From assembly GCA_002724925.1 (NCBI GenBank), contig PBQA01000033.1:1-64000 (forward strand): 64,000 nt of DNA, written 5' to 3'. Positions 27,970-36,531 of this stretch are shown piece after piece. Position 1 is the stretch's first letter. Each line of letters starts with the position of its first letter. The position numbers and the translations under genes are program-made. This DNA comes from Oceanospirillaceae bacterium. GTDB taxonomy: Bacteria; Pseudomonadota; Gammaproteobacteria; Pseudomonadales; Oceanobacteraceae. Under the pieces are notes generated by a model. That model searched no databases. It was not told where the DNA came from and saw only the letters and a program-made list of their open reading frames with translations.

Positions 27970-27997
27970 TTAGCGCGTTCCTTTTGGCGCGTTCCTT
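27970..27997. repeat. 14-bp tandem repeat at the L,D-transpeptidase start
   Basis: Two copies of AAGGAACGCGCYAA lie head to tail on the minus strand, with one mismatch. Both carry AAGGA, so the duplication creates a second Shine-Dalgarno-like element between the psrA stop and the next ATG. The nearer AAGGA is about 13 bases from the ATG, longer than optimal. Confidence 0.7.
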
Positions 27998-28638
27998 CAG
28001 GCACCCGCCGGTGACTTCAAACCACTGGCCAGAAACGGCAGCAGCTGTTCAATAACATCCGGCGTGGCGGTGGGTTTACCGAAATCATGCTCCGCCATCG
28101 CGGTAAGAGAATCAACCCCGTTCAGAGTAAACATGGTCGCACCCAGCATAAAATGAACACGCCAGAAGCGATCTTCATCGGACAGTTCAGGGGTTGCACG
28201 GGTAAGAAGGTCAGAGTAACGGCGAAACACATGGCCATACTCTACGCGCAGAAAACGACGCACGTGACCCTGCCCCTGGCTGTAAGCCAGTCCCAGCAAA
28301 CGCATAAAGATACGCAGACGTTCCGGGCGGTCTGCACCGGAGCGCAGGGCGGTATCCGACAACAGTCTCAGCAAAGACATCAGGTCAGCTGGTTGTTCAC
28401 CCTGCTCTGCATCACAAGTATTGAGCGCCTTATCAAGCTCAGCTACGAAAGGGCTAAGAAAGCGGGCAAAGACGGCCTGAATAAGAGACTTCTTAGAACC
28501 GAAGTGATAATTCACAGCAGCCAGATTAACATCGGCTTTGGTCGTGATGTTACGTAACGAGGTTTCTGCGAAACCACGTTCTGAAAACAACTCTTCTGCA
28601 GCATCCAGAATGCTGCGCGCGGTATCTTTCTGCGCCAT
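27997..28638 (-). CDS. psrA: TetR-family regulator PsrA
   Basis: A 213-residue TetR-type regulator. The N-terminal domain ARSILDAAEELFSERGFAET and VNLAAVNYHFGSKKSLIQAV closely match PsrA of Pseudomonas, a fatty-acid-sensing repressor/activator linked to rpoS and fatty-acid metabolism. It sits beside lexA as in Pseudomonas. A palindrome with the PsrA consensus lies directly upstream, so autoregulation is likely. The C-terminal ligand domain is less conserved and slightly shorter than usual. Confidence 0.9.
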   Translation of the reverse strand: MAQKDTARSILDAAEELFSERGFAETSLRNITTKADVNLAAVNYHFGSKKSLIQAVFARFLSPFVAELDKALNTCDAEQGEQPADLMSLLRLLSDTALRSGADRPERLRIFMRLLGLAYSQGQGHVRRFLRVEYGHVFRRYSDLLTRATPELSDEDRFWRVHFMLGATMFTLNGVDSLTAMAEHDFGKPTATPDVIEQLLPFLASGLKSPAGA

Positions 28639-28657
28639 AGTGCCTTATCCAACTAAC

Positions 28658-28687
28658 AAGTGTTTCAAACATACGTTTAAAACACTT
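28658..28687. promoter_or_regulatory. PsrA operator
   Basis: A 30-base near-perfect palindrome with outer arms AAGTGTTT and AAACACTT and centre CAAACATACGTTTA. The centre fits the published PsrA pattern of AAAC and GTTT separated by two to four bases. It lies 20 bases upstream of psrA, where it would autoregulate the gene. Confidence 0.75.
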
Positions 28688-28746
28688 AACACGCAACAAT
28701 TGCAGCAATTCAGTAAAAATCCACACAGATCGTAAATTAGGTGACA

Positions 28747-28762
28747 CTGGGTATTTACACAG
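28747..28762. promoter_or_regulatory. LexA box 1
   Basis: CTGGGTATTTACACAG fits the CTG-N10-CAG LexA operator of gammaproteobacteria, although the core is less A/T alternating than the consensus. The most distal of three boxes before lexA. Confidence 0.6.
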
Positions 28763-28771
28763 TAGAAAGTA

Positions 28772-28787
28772 CTGTATATATTTACAC
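28772..28787. promoter_or_regulatory. LexA box 2 (one mismatch)
   Basis: CTGTATATATTTACAC differs from CTG-N10-CAG by one base in the last triplet but has the best TATATAT core of the three sites. Confidence 0.65.
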
Positions 28788-28790
28788 ACA

Positions 28791-28806
28791 CTGTATAAAT
28801 CAACAG
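28791..28806. promoter_or_regulatory. LexA box 3
   Basis: CTGTATAAATCAACAG fits CTG-N10-CAG exactly. It lies 14 bases before the lexA ATG, so binding here would block transcription initiation or early elongation. Confidence 0.8.
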
Positions 28807-28820
28807 ACTGGATAAATGTC

Positions 28821-29420
28821 ATGGAAAAGCTCACGGCTCGCCAGCAGGAAGTTCTTGATCTGATTCGCTCAGCCATTGACGAAACAGGCTACCCGCCGAC
28901 GAGAGCAGAAATCGCCGCAGAACTTGGCTTCCGCTCACCGAACGCTGCCGAAGAACACCTGAAAGCTCTGGCACGTAAAGGTGCCATTGAGATGATGCCA
29001 GGCGCCAGCCGTGGCATTCGTATCGTAGGTGAAGATTCTCCGGGGCTGCCAGTGATCGGTCGCGTTGCAGCCGGTGAACCTATTCTGGCTCAGGAGCACA
29101 TTGAAGATTACTGCGAAATTCCGCCGTCGTTCTTTAAGCCGGAAGCGAACTTTCTGCTCGAGGTGCATGGCGACAGTATGATTGACATCGGCATTATGGA
29201 TGGCGATTACATCGCAGTGCACAAAGCCGAGACCGCACGCAATGGCGACATCGTGGTTGCCCGCGTCGGTGATGAAGTAACCGTTAAGCGATACCACAAG
29301 AGCCGCAATCAGGTAACTCTGTTTGCTGAGAACGAGAATTACGCCCCTATTGAGGTCAACCTGAAAGAGCAGGAATTTGCGATTGAAGGTAAATATGTGG
29401 GTGTTATCCGCCGCCAGTAA
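28821..29420 (+). CDS. lexA: SOS repressor LexA
   Basis: Represses DNA-damage genes and self-cleaves when RecA filaments form. It is 199 residues, typical. The N-terminal winged helix has the recognition helix [15 protein letters not shown]. The cleavage site is Ala84-Gly85 in VAAGEP, and the serine-lysine dyad is Ser119 (GDSMIDIG) and Lys156 (VTVKRY). Three LexA boxes precede it, so it is autoregulated. sulA follows after 50 bases, probably on the same SOS transcript. Confidence 0.97.
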   Translation: MEKLTARQQEVLDLIRSAIDETGYPPTRAEIAAELGFRSPNAAEEHLKALARKGAIEMMPGASRGIRIVGEDSPGLPVIGRVAAGEPILAQEHIEDYCEIPPSFFKPEANFLLEVHGDSMIDIGIMDGDYIAVHKAETARNGDIVVARVGDEVTVKRYHKSRNQVTLFAENENYAPIEVNLKEQEFAIEGKYVGVIRRQ

Positions 29421-29470
29421 TAAGGCCAACGAGAGTATCAGGTAAACGGTACCCGACAGGAGAGATTGTT

Positions 29471-29896
29471 ATGCGTCAGTTATCTTTCGAAGTATGTCCA
29501 GAAGCAGCTCCGCTCAGCTCTGCGGCACCCGTCAGAAGCGTGCCCAAAGGCAGTATGACGGAAGTCATTGTGTCTGAAGGCAGTGCATTACAACCTTTCC
29601 AGCTGTTACCTGTATTAGCGCTGTGCAGTGATCAGCAGCGCTGGCTGATGTGGCTTAGCCCCAGCCAGAACCTGAATAAAGAATGGCTGGCCAAAGCCGG
29701 TATGAGTGATTCGCCGGTGCTTCACCTTAATACTCAGCCCTCGACTCAAGTTGATCTGTGTATCAAGGCACTGAGTTCAGGTAAAAGCCACCTGATTATT
29801 GAATGGTCAGGCGAACTTGCTCCCGATACCCGCCAGCTGTTGCGTCGTGTTGCTGAAGAAAACGGGTCTCATCTGTTTATCGTACGTGGTGAATAA
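29471..29896 (+). CDS. sulA: SOS cell-division inhibitor SulA
   Basis: Blocks FtsZ polymerisation during the SOS response. The 141-residue product has the SulA/RecA-like core: LQPFQLLPVLALCSDQQRWLMWLSP, then WLAKAGMSDSPVLHLN and a C-terminal HLFIVRGE. The N-terminus is divergent, as usual. AGGAG precedes the ATG. It has no LexA box of its own, so SOS control probably comes from the lexA promoter, the arrangement known in Pseudomonas. A terminator follows. Confidence 0.88.
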   Translation: MRQLSFEVCPEAAPLSSAAPVRSVPKGSMTEVIVSEGSALQPFQLLPVLALCSDQQRWLMWLSPSQNLNKEWLAKAGMSDSPVLHLNTQPSTQVDLCIKALSSGKSHLIIEWSGELAPDTRQLLRRVAEENGSHLFIVRGE

Positions 29897-29899
29897 GAC

Positions 29900-29926
29900 A
29901 CTACCAGCCGTGGGCTGGTAGTTTCT
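29900..29926 (+). terminator. Rho-independent terminator after sulA
   Basis: ACTACCAGCC and GGCTGGTAGT pair around GTG and are followed by TTTCT. It ends the lexA-sulA transcript. Confidence 0.75.
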
Positions 29927-29936
29927 CTGCCCTAAA

Positions 29937-30209
29937 TTACTGAGCAGTTGTGGTGGCAGGCACGCTCACTACAACATTTTCTTCGTGCAGTTCGGCGACA
30001 CGATCCAGACGTTCAAGCGCTTTTTCAAGTGCGTCCTGGTTGTTCTCCATCGCTTTAATCGCATCTTTTGTTTCTTCAAGCGCTGTGCGGGTTTGCTCGC
30101 GGGCTTCGGTGTAAGCCTGAATCAGTTCAGAGCTTTCAGGCTCATCGCTACACGCAGTGATCAGTGAAGCAGAAAGTACAACAGTCGAGAGTGCTACAAG
30201 CTTTTTCAT
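29937..30209 (-). CDS. Small coiled-coil lipoprotein
   Basis: About 90 residues. A lipoprotein signal (KKLVALSTVVLSASLITAC) is followed directly by an acidic, helical mature part (EAREQTRTALEETKDAIKAM and ALEKALERLDRVAELHEE) predicted to be a coiled coil. GAGG lies six bases before the ATG used; the ATG two codons upstream is too close to it. Function unknown; a structural envelope role is possible. It converges on sulA. Confidence 0.7.
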   Translation of the reverse strand: MKKLVALSTVVLSASLITACSDEPESSELIQAYTEAREQTRTALEETKDAIKAMENNQDALEKALERLDRVAELHEENVVVSVPATTTAQ

Positions 30210-30279
30210 TCTCATCCTCAGAAGTCATTTTTCACAAGTACACCCGTTACCGGGGCTCTCATTAGGATACTGAATTTCC

Positions 30280-30321
30280 AAAAAAAATCCGGTATCAGTC
30301 TCCCGATACCGGATTTTTTTA
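30280..30321 (-). terminator. Rho-independent terminator
   Basis: AAAAAATCCGGTATC and GATACCGGATTTTTT form a long stem around an 8-base loop. It lies between two minus-strand genes and ends the transcript that contains the 95-codon hypothetical frame just upstream. Confidence 0.9.
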
Positions 30322-30344
30322 TAAATCTATCGTTTTAGGACACA

Positions 30345-30596
30345 TCAGTGCAGCTGCTGACTGCTCTGCGGCACCTCAAAGTCGTCACTCTCGACTTCCA
30401 TCCCAGAGAGGTCACCTACGAGGCGTACACCCACCTCAAGCATGACTCTGGCCACATCCATATGGTGCTCCTGAAGACTTGCTTTCGCATCTTCCGAGAA
30501 ACAGATACGAACCAGCGCATCGCTTTCCTGTTCGTCGGCACGACGCAGGGCAATGTCACCATTGGATAACTCTACAATTTCGAAAAAACCAGCCAT
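30345..30596 (-). CDS. Conserved small hypothetical protein
   Basis: About 83 residues, acidic and soluble: MAGFFEIVELSNGDIALRRA, then a helix rich in His and Val (HHMDVARVMLEVGVRLVGD) and a polar tail. I believe similar short proteins lie near sulA and topA in Pseudomonas, but I know no function. AGAGG precedes the ATG chosen; the longer frame upstream has no ribosome-binding site. It is followed by a strong terminator. Confidence 0.7.
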   Translation of the reverse strand: MAGFFEIVELSNGDIALRRADEQESDALVRICFSEDAKASLQEHHMDVARVMLEVGVRLVGDLSGMEVESDDFEVPQSSQQLH

Positions 30597-30669
30597 AAGT
30601 GCCTCTTCGTTTCTGAGCGCGGATGATAACACAGGGGGGTAACGCTTTATACGCGTGTCGCTGGGAGAA

Positions 30670-31134
30670 TCAGCTTTCCTGCCGATTCTCTCGCTGACTA
30701 TCGATCAGGTCAGACAGTTGCTGCCACCAGGACTGTGGCTGTATGTCATCGCTCTGTGCAACGGCAATTACGTTGACAGCGCTGGATGCCTGAGGGCTCC
30801 CACTGGGACCCGGACGCCAGCGTGTTTCTGCCTCAAGCAGAAACGCACTCAACCATGAGTAAGGGTCTTCGGCGAGAATGCGAATCTCGGTCATCTCGCC
30901 GGTAACCAGAGGTGTCTTGTTCAGAAGATCTGAAAATGAACTGACTTCCCCGCGGTAAGTTGCGAGCGTCGCCAGCTCATTCAGGTAGGAAATAAACGCA
31001 TCCTGCATAAGGTAGAGGCCGGAGGTCTCCAGGCCTTCAGCTAACGCGGGATTACCCGTTTCACGACGTGATTGCTCCAGTAGCAGCCGCGCCTGATAGA
31101 GTTTCTGGTTGGTAAAGCTGAGCCACTGACTCAT
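30670..31134 (-). CDS. Conserved hypothetical (DUF6586-like)
   Basis: A 154-residue soluble helical protein. The N-terminus WLSFTNQKLYQARLLLEQ and the middle YLMQDAFISYLNELAT resemble a small family found beside topA/sulA in Pseudomonas (my recollection is DUF6586). The function is unknown. Its ATG overlaps the stop of the YfaZ-like gene (TGATG), so the two are cotranslated. Confidence 0.65.
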   Translation of the reverse strand: MSQWLSFTNQKLYQARLLLEQSRRETGNPALAEGLETSGLYLMQDAFISYLNELATLATYRGEVSSFSDLLNKTPLVTGEMTEIRILAEDPYSWLSAFLLEAETRWRPGPSGSPQASSAVNVIAVAQSDDIQPQSWWQQLSDLIDSQRENRQES

Positions 31135-31712
31135 CAGAAGTTAAGCTTCAGGCCGAGATGCAGGCCATCACCAATCTTATGACGACCGCTCTGATCATCA
31201 AAAGATACGGATGTCATGCGGAAGCCTGTGTAGAGATGTGCCGTTGGTAAGATATTGAAGACTAAACGGACGTCGGCATCGACGAAGTTATTCACATCAC
31301 TGAACGACACTACCGGCGGTGCATAGTATGCATGACCACTCACACCAAAGTTACGGTTAAACGGAAAGTTGTAGCGAGCAAAGCCGCCGACACCAATTGC
31401 CGCGCCGTCATTATCATCGGTAAAAATTCCGTATGCGTTTGCGCCCACACCAATATAAAGGTCAGAGTTCGGATTGCGTACGTCAACAACATGAACGCCA
31501 CCCGAGATGACGTCGCCCTGGTCACTCTCGTGCAGCGCTGCCAGATTCAGGTGCATGCCTGTATCCATGCGTGTTGCGTCCCAGCCAACCCGAGCTGTGG
31601 TGTCAGCCAGACTGATATCCAGAGATCCACCAGCCATCGCCGGAGAAGTGATTGCAGCGATTGAAGCCATAGCGGCCAGAGAAATGCGACGGGCCAACGT
31701 AAGTGTGTTCAT
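31134..31712 (-). CDS. YfaZ-family outer-membrane protein
   Basis: A 192-residue outer-membrane beta-barrel candidate. A signal peptide (AAMASIAAITSPAMAGG) is followed by alternating amphipathic strands and a terminal aromatic (LKLNF). VGVGANAYGIFTDDNDGAAIGVG and the overall layout match the YfaZ family of predicted porin-like proteins. The cargo is unknown. It begins the small operon with the downstream DUF6586-like gene. Confidence 0.75.
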   Translation of the reverse strand: MNTLTLARRISLAAMASIAAITSPAMAGGSLDISLADTTARVGWDATRMDTGMHLNLAALHESDQGDVISGGVHVVDVRNPNSDLYIGVGANAYGIFTDDNDGAAIGVGGFARYNFPFNRNFGVSGHAYYAPPVVSFSDVNNFVDADVRLVFNILPTAHLYTGFRMTSVSFDDQSGRHKIGDGLHLGLKLNF

Positions 31713-31859
31713 CGTGGTACGGCGTCCTGTATTTAGTGATCGACGTTAATCTGAAGAAGTATTTTGTCCCCATGATACCAGCGAGTTTGTCTTTGGGAAA
31801 AGTGCGCCAGTGGCGACAGCAGGAACTCGGGCGTCGAGGAGTGTACGGGAGTGTCAGTA

Positions 31860-31903
31860 AAATGCTCACACACCATGGGTGCAGGCCAGGTGTATGAGCA
31901 TTT
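31860..31903 (-). terminator. Hairpin terminator after htpG
   Basis: AAATGCTCACACACC and GGTGTATGAGCATTT pair with one mismatch around a 14-base loop. On the minus strand it is followed by only TTTTA, so it is a modest terminator. It ends the htpG transcript. Confidence 0.6.
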
Positions 31904-31913
31904 TGAGGCAGGC

Positions 31914-33815
31914 TTACTTCATCAGATCAAGCAGCAACTTGTTGAGACGGGTAACGTACTGAGCGGGTTGCTTCAGTTGGCTCCCCTCTGCAAGCAGGGC
32001 CTGGGCATGAATGACCTGAGCAAGCTCCGTGAAGCGATCTTCGTCGGCTTCCTGATCTAGGCGTTCGATCAAAGGATGCGAAGGGTTCACCTCAAGTGCC
32101 ACCTCGGGTTCTGGAACCTTCTGGCCGGCAGCTTCCATCAGGCGGCGCATATGACCGCCCATGTCGTACTGACCGACAACCAGACATGCTGGAGAGTCTG
32201 ACAGACGAGAGCTGACACGAACTTCTTTGACGTCGTCTTTCAGCGCCGCTTCCAGACGCTCAATCAGTGCTTTATGCGACTCTTCAAGTTGCTTCTGCTC
32301 TTCTTTTTCTGACTCGTCAGCCAGCTCATCCAGATCCAGTTCGCCTTTGGTTACATCCTGGAATGCCTTGCCATCAAAGTCACTCAGGTGGCCAACCATC
32401 CACTCATCAACGCGATCCGTCAGCAGCAGTACCTCGATACCTTTTTTACGGAAGTATTCCAGGTGTGGGCTTGCCGCCACTGCATCGTGGCTTTCACCAG
32501 TAATGTAGTAAATTTTCTTCTGACCTTCGCGCATGCGGGCGATGTAATCTGCCAGAGAAACGTTCTGCTCTGTGCCTTCGCTCTGAGTCGTGGAAAAACG
32601 GAAAAGACCCGCAACTTTTTCACGGTTGGCAAAATCTTCTGCTGGCCCTTCTTTCAGAACTTCACCGAACTGGTTCCAGAATGTTTGATATTTCTCGGCG
32701 TCTTTCTTCGACATTTTTTCCAACGTATCAAGCACACGCTTCACCAGTGCTGAGCGAAGGCTATCTACTTGCTTATCCTGCTGCAGGATTTCGCGGGATA
32801 CGTTCAGAGACAGGTCGTTAGAATCCAGCACACCTTTAACGAAACGCAGGTACGCAGGCAGGAACTGTTCAGCGTCATCCATGATAAACACGCGCTGAAC
32901 GTAGAGCTTAACGCCTCGGCTCGCTTCACGATTCCACATATCAAACGGGGCCTGAGTCGGGATATACAGCAGGCTGGTGTAGTTCAGCTTGCCTTCGACC
33001 GTGTTGTGCATCCACGTCAGTGGTTCGTTCCAGTCGTGAGAGACGTGCTTGTAAAATTCTTTGTAGTCCTCGTCGCTTATGTCGCTCTTAGCGCGAGTCC
33101 ACATCGCCTGTGCCTGGTTAACAGCTTCTGGAGTAGAACTGTCGCCGTCTTCGCCTTCTTCATCGTTGCTGTCCTGCTGAACGAACACTGGAATAGCAAT
33201 ATGATCTGAATATTTTTTAATCAGATTCTGCAGACGGAAGCTGTCAGCGAATTCTTCTTCACCCTCTTTCAGGTGAAGAGTGATGATGGTTCCGCGGCCT
33301 GCCTTGTCGATGGATTCGAGGCTGAACTCGCCCTCACCTTCAGATTCCCAACGTGTGCCCTGGTCGGCACTTTCGCCGGCACGGCGTGTCTCAACAATCA
33401 CTTTATCGGCAACGATAAATGCCGAGTAGAAACCCACACCGAACTGACCAATCAATTGCGAGTCTTTCTGCTGATCGCCGCTCAGTTGACTCAGAAATTC
33501 CGCAGTACCCGATTTAGCGATGGTGCCCAGATGATTCACCACGTCTTCACGGGTCATACCAATGCCGTTATCGGCAATGGTTAAGGTTTTCGCGTCTTTG
33601 TCGAATGTGATATCGACCTTAAGGTCTGACTCTGATTCGTACAGATCGTTGTTCGTTAACGCCTGAAAACGCAACTTGTCACAGGCGTCCGATGCATTGG
33701 ATACCAGCTCACGCAGGAAAATTTCTTTGTTGGAATACAAAGAGTGAATCATCAGGTGCAAAAGCTGTTTAACTTCTGTCTTAAACCCCAGTGTTTCTTT
33801 ACTTGCGGCAGTCAT
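31914..33815 (-). CDS. htpG: Molecular chaperone HtpG (Hsp90)
   Basis: A cytoplasmic ATP-dependent chaperone, 633 residues, the normal bacterial length. The N-terminal GHKL ATPase has [20 protein letters not shown], the ADNGIGM loop and [13 protein letters not shown]. The middle domain contains [12 protein letters not shown]. The C-terminal dimerisation domain is intact. A Glu-rich stretch near residues 215-235 corresponds to the charged linker. The start is preceded by AGGAGAG. Confidence 0.97.
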   Translation of the reverse strand: MTAASKETLGFKTEVKQLLHLMIHSLYSNKEIFLRELVSNASDACDKLRFQALTNNDLYESESDLKVDITFDKDAKTLTIADNGIGMTREDVVNHLGTIAKSGTAEFLSQLSGDQQKDSQLIGQFGVGFYSAFIVADKVIVETRRAGESADQGTRWESEGEGEFSLESIDKAGRGTIITLHLKEGEEEFADSFRLQNLIKKYSDHIAIPVFVQQDSNDEEGEDGDSSTPEAVNQAQAMWTRAKSDISDEDYKEFYKHVSHDWNEPLTWMHNTVEGKLNYTSLLYIPTQAPFDMWNREASRGVKLYVQRVFIMDDAEQFLPAYLRFVKGVLDSNDLSLNVSREILQQDKQVDSLRSALVKRVLDTLEKMSKKDAEKYQTFWNQFGEVLKEGPAEDFANREKVAGLFRFSTTQSEGTEQNVSLADYIARMREGQKKIYYITGESHDAVAASPHLEYFRKKGIEVLLLTDRVDEWMVGHLSDFDGKAFQDVTKGELDLDELADESEKEEQKQLEESHKALIERLEAALKDDVKEVRVSSRLSDSPACLVVGQYDMGGHMRRLMEAAGQKVPEPEVALEVNPSHPLIERLDQEADEDRFTELAQVIHAQALLAEGSQLKQPAQYVTRLNKLLLDLMK

Positions 33816-33909
33816 TCATCTCTCCTTTCAGACGTATCAGCCCTTTTACTGTGTTCGCCCTGTCGTCCAGCTCGCAGGTGCAGGCTCGACATGGGCTATG
33901 TACTGAGCT

Positions 33910-35457
33910 CTATTTTGGGGCTGAGGAAAACATTTCAAGGGCTGCACGCAGTTCAGCAATATTACGTCGAATCAGAGGCTCGTCATTCCGCTCGCCGGCG
34001 ATGCATGTCACCACGGCCAGAGAGCCAACGCCGGTTGAGGCTACCCTAGCTGCATTCTCCGGAACGATGCCACCAATGCAGGTTTGCGGCCACGCCCGGT
34101 ACTTTTTGCTCCAAGAGTCCAGACAATCCACGCCAAGTGGTTGGTATCGCAGGCGCTTAGACAGTGGAGTAAATACTGGCCCGAAAGCGATGTAGCTGGG
34201 CTTCTGCGCACGCGCGCGGGCTATTTCCCACTCGGTGTGCGTACTGACTCCAAGCCCCACCCCCGCGGCACAGAGAGCGTCGATATCAGCGCAGACCAGA
34301 TCCTCCTGCCCCAGATGAACGCCATCAGTCTTCAGCTCAAGCGCCAGTGGCCAATCATCATTGAGCCAGAAACTGACACCATGTCTGCGACACATCGCCA
34401 TTGCCTGACGTGTCTCACTTCTATATTCAGGCCCTGGTGATTTGATACGCCACTGGACAGTATCAACCCCGATGCTGAGTATCATTTCCAGATGTTCGAG
34501 TGACTCAGAGAGTGCGTAAAGACCCGGACTATAAGGCTCAAAAGCATCGGTATGCGGATACGTTCCGATATCGCTGATCAATGGCCAATCCTCACCGTTG
34601 CTCGGCAATGGAGTGGCGAGGCAGTTTCTGTAGGCCATACCAGCCACACCAGAGTCTTGAGCCCCCGTGCTCGCGATCAATGCCTGACGCGCAGCGGCCG
34701 CAGCAAGAACAATCGCATCATAGAGGCGTGTGCCCCTGGCGATCTGAACCGCCAAAGCCGCTGAAAACTGGCTACCTGTCCCGTGTGCCTGAATCGCCTC
34801 TCTCTGCTGATGAAGTGCAAACGACGGTCTTGCAACACTCTCCGGATAGTCATTATCAGCACAGCTGAATATCAGATCAGTTACCCAAGCGGAGTGTTGC
34901 TGCTGCTCGTTATCTCCGCCAGTAATAATGACCGTTTTCACACCTGTTTCCTGTAGAGCCGCCGCGGCTTCATTGGCGCTCAGAGAATAATCCGCCACCA
35001 GCCAGCGCGCCTCGTTAAGGGAGGGAGTCACCACCGATACATGGCGAAGTAAATCAGCGAGGCCAGAGTTGGCGGCAGGCAGATTACCGAGAGTCGCAGA
35101 AACAACAGGGTCCCATACGACCGGGATTGCTTCTCCGGAAGCATCGCTGTCAATGTGGCCAAGCACCTCGCACAGATAACGCAACAACACCGGCTCGGGC
35201 GGCAGCCAGCCAATCAGAATCGCTCCGGGCCGACCGTCCCGTAACGCTGCATCAACTTGTGCCTTAACCGTTTCCGCATCCACAGTACTGACAAACTCAA
35301 CACCCTGATGACTCTGCGCGGTAACGCCAACAACGACACTGCGACATTCGCACCCTGCGATCGCTGCCTGCGCCAGGGCAGCCTGCAAGCCTGCGCCACC
35401 GCGGCTATCAGACGCGCAGATAACTAATAAGTAACCCGCTGACGAGTAATCAGTCAT
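33910..35457 (-). CDS. thiDE: ThiD-ThiE fusion: HMP-phosphate kinase / thiamine-phosphate synthase
   Basis: Catalyses two thiamine steps: phosphorylation of the pyrimidine moiety and its joining to the thiazole. Residues 1-285 form the ThiD-like ribokinase fold (SDSRGGAGLQAAL, TAQSHQGV, AHGTGSQFSAALAV). Residues 300-515 form ThiE (VQWRIKSPGPE, FWLNDDWPLALELKTDGVHL, STHTEW, GPVFTPLSK, GGIVPENAARV). In the ThiD half the usual GTGC is GTGS and the N-terminal motif lacks its normal Pro, so activity of that half is less certain. Last gene of the thi operon; its start overlaps the thiG stop (ATGA). Confidence 0.92.
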   Translation of the reverse strand: MTDYSSAGYLLVICASDSRGGAGLQAALAQAAIAGCECRSVVVGVTAQSHQGVEFVSTVDAETVKAQVDAALRDGRPGAILIGWLPPEPVLLRYLCEVLGHIDSDASGEAIPVVWDPVVSATLGNLPAANSGLADLLRHVSVVTPSLNEARWLVADYSLSANEAAAALQETGVKTVIITGGDNEQQQHSAWVTDLIFSCADNDYPESVARPSFALHQQREAIQAHGTGSQFSAALAVQIARGTRLYDAIVLAAAAARQALIASTGAQDSGVAGMAYRNCLATPLPSNGEDWPLISDIGTYPHTDAFEPYSPGLYALSESLEHLEMILSIGVDTVQWRIKSPGPEYRSETRQAMAMCRRHGVSFWLNDDWPLALELKTDGVHLGQEDLVCADIDALCAAGVGLGVSTHTEWEIARARAQKPSYIAFGPVFTPLSKRLRYQPLGVDCLDSWSKKYRAWPQTCIGGIVPENAARVASTGVGSLAVVTCIAGERNDEPLIRRNIAELRAALEMFSSAPK

Positions 35458-36323
35458 TGTGATTTACCTTTTCTGTCAACGTCCTGCCGTCCCGTACTCT
35501 GACATCCAGCTCTCTGTCGCCCAGAACGGTGCCAGAACGGCAGACCTGCGACAGGCGTGCTCGGCGAGGCCATATCCCGCTCGGCCATAAAACCAGCCTG
35601 ATACGCTGTGCGACCTGCCTTAACCGAAGCAGCAAAAGCGCCTGCCATCGCTACCGGGTCTGCGGCCTTTGCCACGGCCGTATTAAGAAGAACACCATCG
35701 GCACCCATTTCCATCGCTTGCATGGCCTGAGAAGGACGACCGATGCCTGCATCTATGATTATTTTTGCTTCGGGTAAGCGTGCCCTGAGTGTTCGCAGCT
35801 GATACGGGTTAACAATCCCCTTACCGGTACCAATCGGTGCGCCCCACGGCATAACGGCCGGACAACCGGCATGCAACAAGGCCTCGCACACCACCAGGTC
35901 ATCGGTGCAATAAGGTAAGACTTTAAAATCCTGCGCAGATAGCTCCCGCGCTGCACTCACCAGTTCGAATACATTGGGTTGCAGGCTGTATTCGTCGCCG
36001 ATGACTTCAAGCTTTACCCATGAAGTTTTGAATAACTCACGGGCCAGAACAGCCAGCTGAATGGCCTCTTTCGCAGACTGACAGCCAGCGGTATTGGGCA
36101 GTAAGCGAGCCTGACTGGCTCCCAGCCAGTGACTAACACGTTCGTGATAATCATTGTTAGCAACATCCCCAGCGGTCTGTCGCCGCAGAGACATGGTGAC
36201 AAAGCCCGGCTGCGCGTGGGCAAATGCTGAGACCATCAGGTCAGGTGATGGGTACATTGAGCTGCCCAGCCATAAGCGACTGGAAATTTCTTCGCCCGCA
36301 ATGGTAAGTCCGTCTGAATCAGC
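35454..36323 (-). CDS. thiG: Thiazole synthase
   Basis: Builds the thiazole phosphate of thiamine from deoxyxylulose-5-phosphate, dehydroglycine and ThiS-thiocarboxylate. LPNTAGCQSAKEA, the Schiff-base lysine region WVKLEVIGD and the phosphate-binding IIDAGIGRPSQAMQAMEMG are intact. GTG is chosen as start: it overlaps the thiS stop and has GGAG upstream. A TTG ten codons further up lies inside thiS. The C-terminus has a non-conserved tail of about 25 polar residues after the usual end (GLPFWH). Dehydroglycine supply by ThiO in the same operon fits. Confidence 0.93.
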   Translation of the reverse strand, partial: ADSDGLTIAGEEISSRLWLGSSMYPSPDLMVSAFAHAQPGFVTMSLRRQTAGDVANNDYHERVSHWLGASQARLLPNTAGCQSAKEAIQLAVLARELFKTSWVKLEVIGDEYSLQPNVFELVSAARELSAQDFKVLPYCTDDLVVCEALLHAGCPAVMPWGAPIGTGKGIVNPYQLRTLRARLPEAKIIIDAGIGRPSQAMQAMEMGADGVLLNTAVAKAADPVAMAGAFAASVKAGRTAYQAGFMAERDMASPSTPVAGLPFWHRSGRQRAGCQSTGRQDVDRKGKSQ

Positions 36324-36531
36324 CACCGGTAATAGCTCCCAATACGTCAACAATATCGCCGTCGTTCAAGATCGTAGATGGCCATTTTTCTATGGGTAAC
36401 AGCTCGCCATTAAGTGCCACAACAAAACGACCACCGTCGCTTGGATAATTCAGCGTACCAATAATCAGAGTCTTCACGTCTTTATCGCTCCCCCACGGCA
36501 TCGGTTGGCCGTTGACTACAATATCGATCAT
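36319..36531 (-). CDS. thiS: Thiamine biosynthesis sulfur-carrier protein
   Basis: A ubiquitin-like sulfur carrier of 70 residues whose C-terminal Gly-Gly becomes a thiocarboxylate that donates sulfur to ThiG. MIDIVVNGQPMPW, VVALNGELLPIEKW and the ending VLGAITGG are typical. Its ATG overlaps the thiO stop (ATGA) and its end overlaps the thiG start, so the proteins are translationally coupled. Confidence 0.95.
   Translation of the reverse strand: MIDIVVNGQPMPWGSDKDVKTLIIGTLNYPSDGGRFVVALNGELLPIEKWPSTILNDGDIVDVLGAITGG

Noticed and set aside
28087-28557. Plus-strand frame opposite psrA
   Set aside because: Antisense shadow; the PsrA reading frame is strongly supported by similarity and operator.
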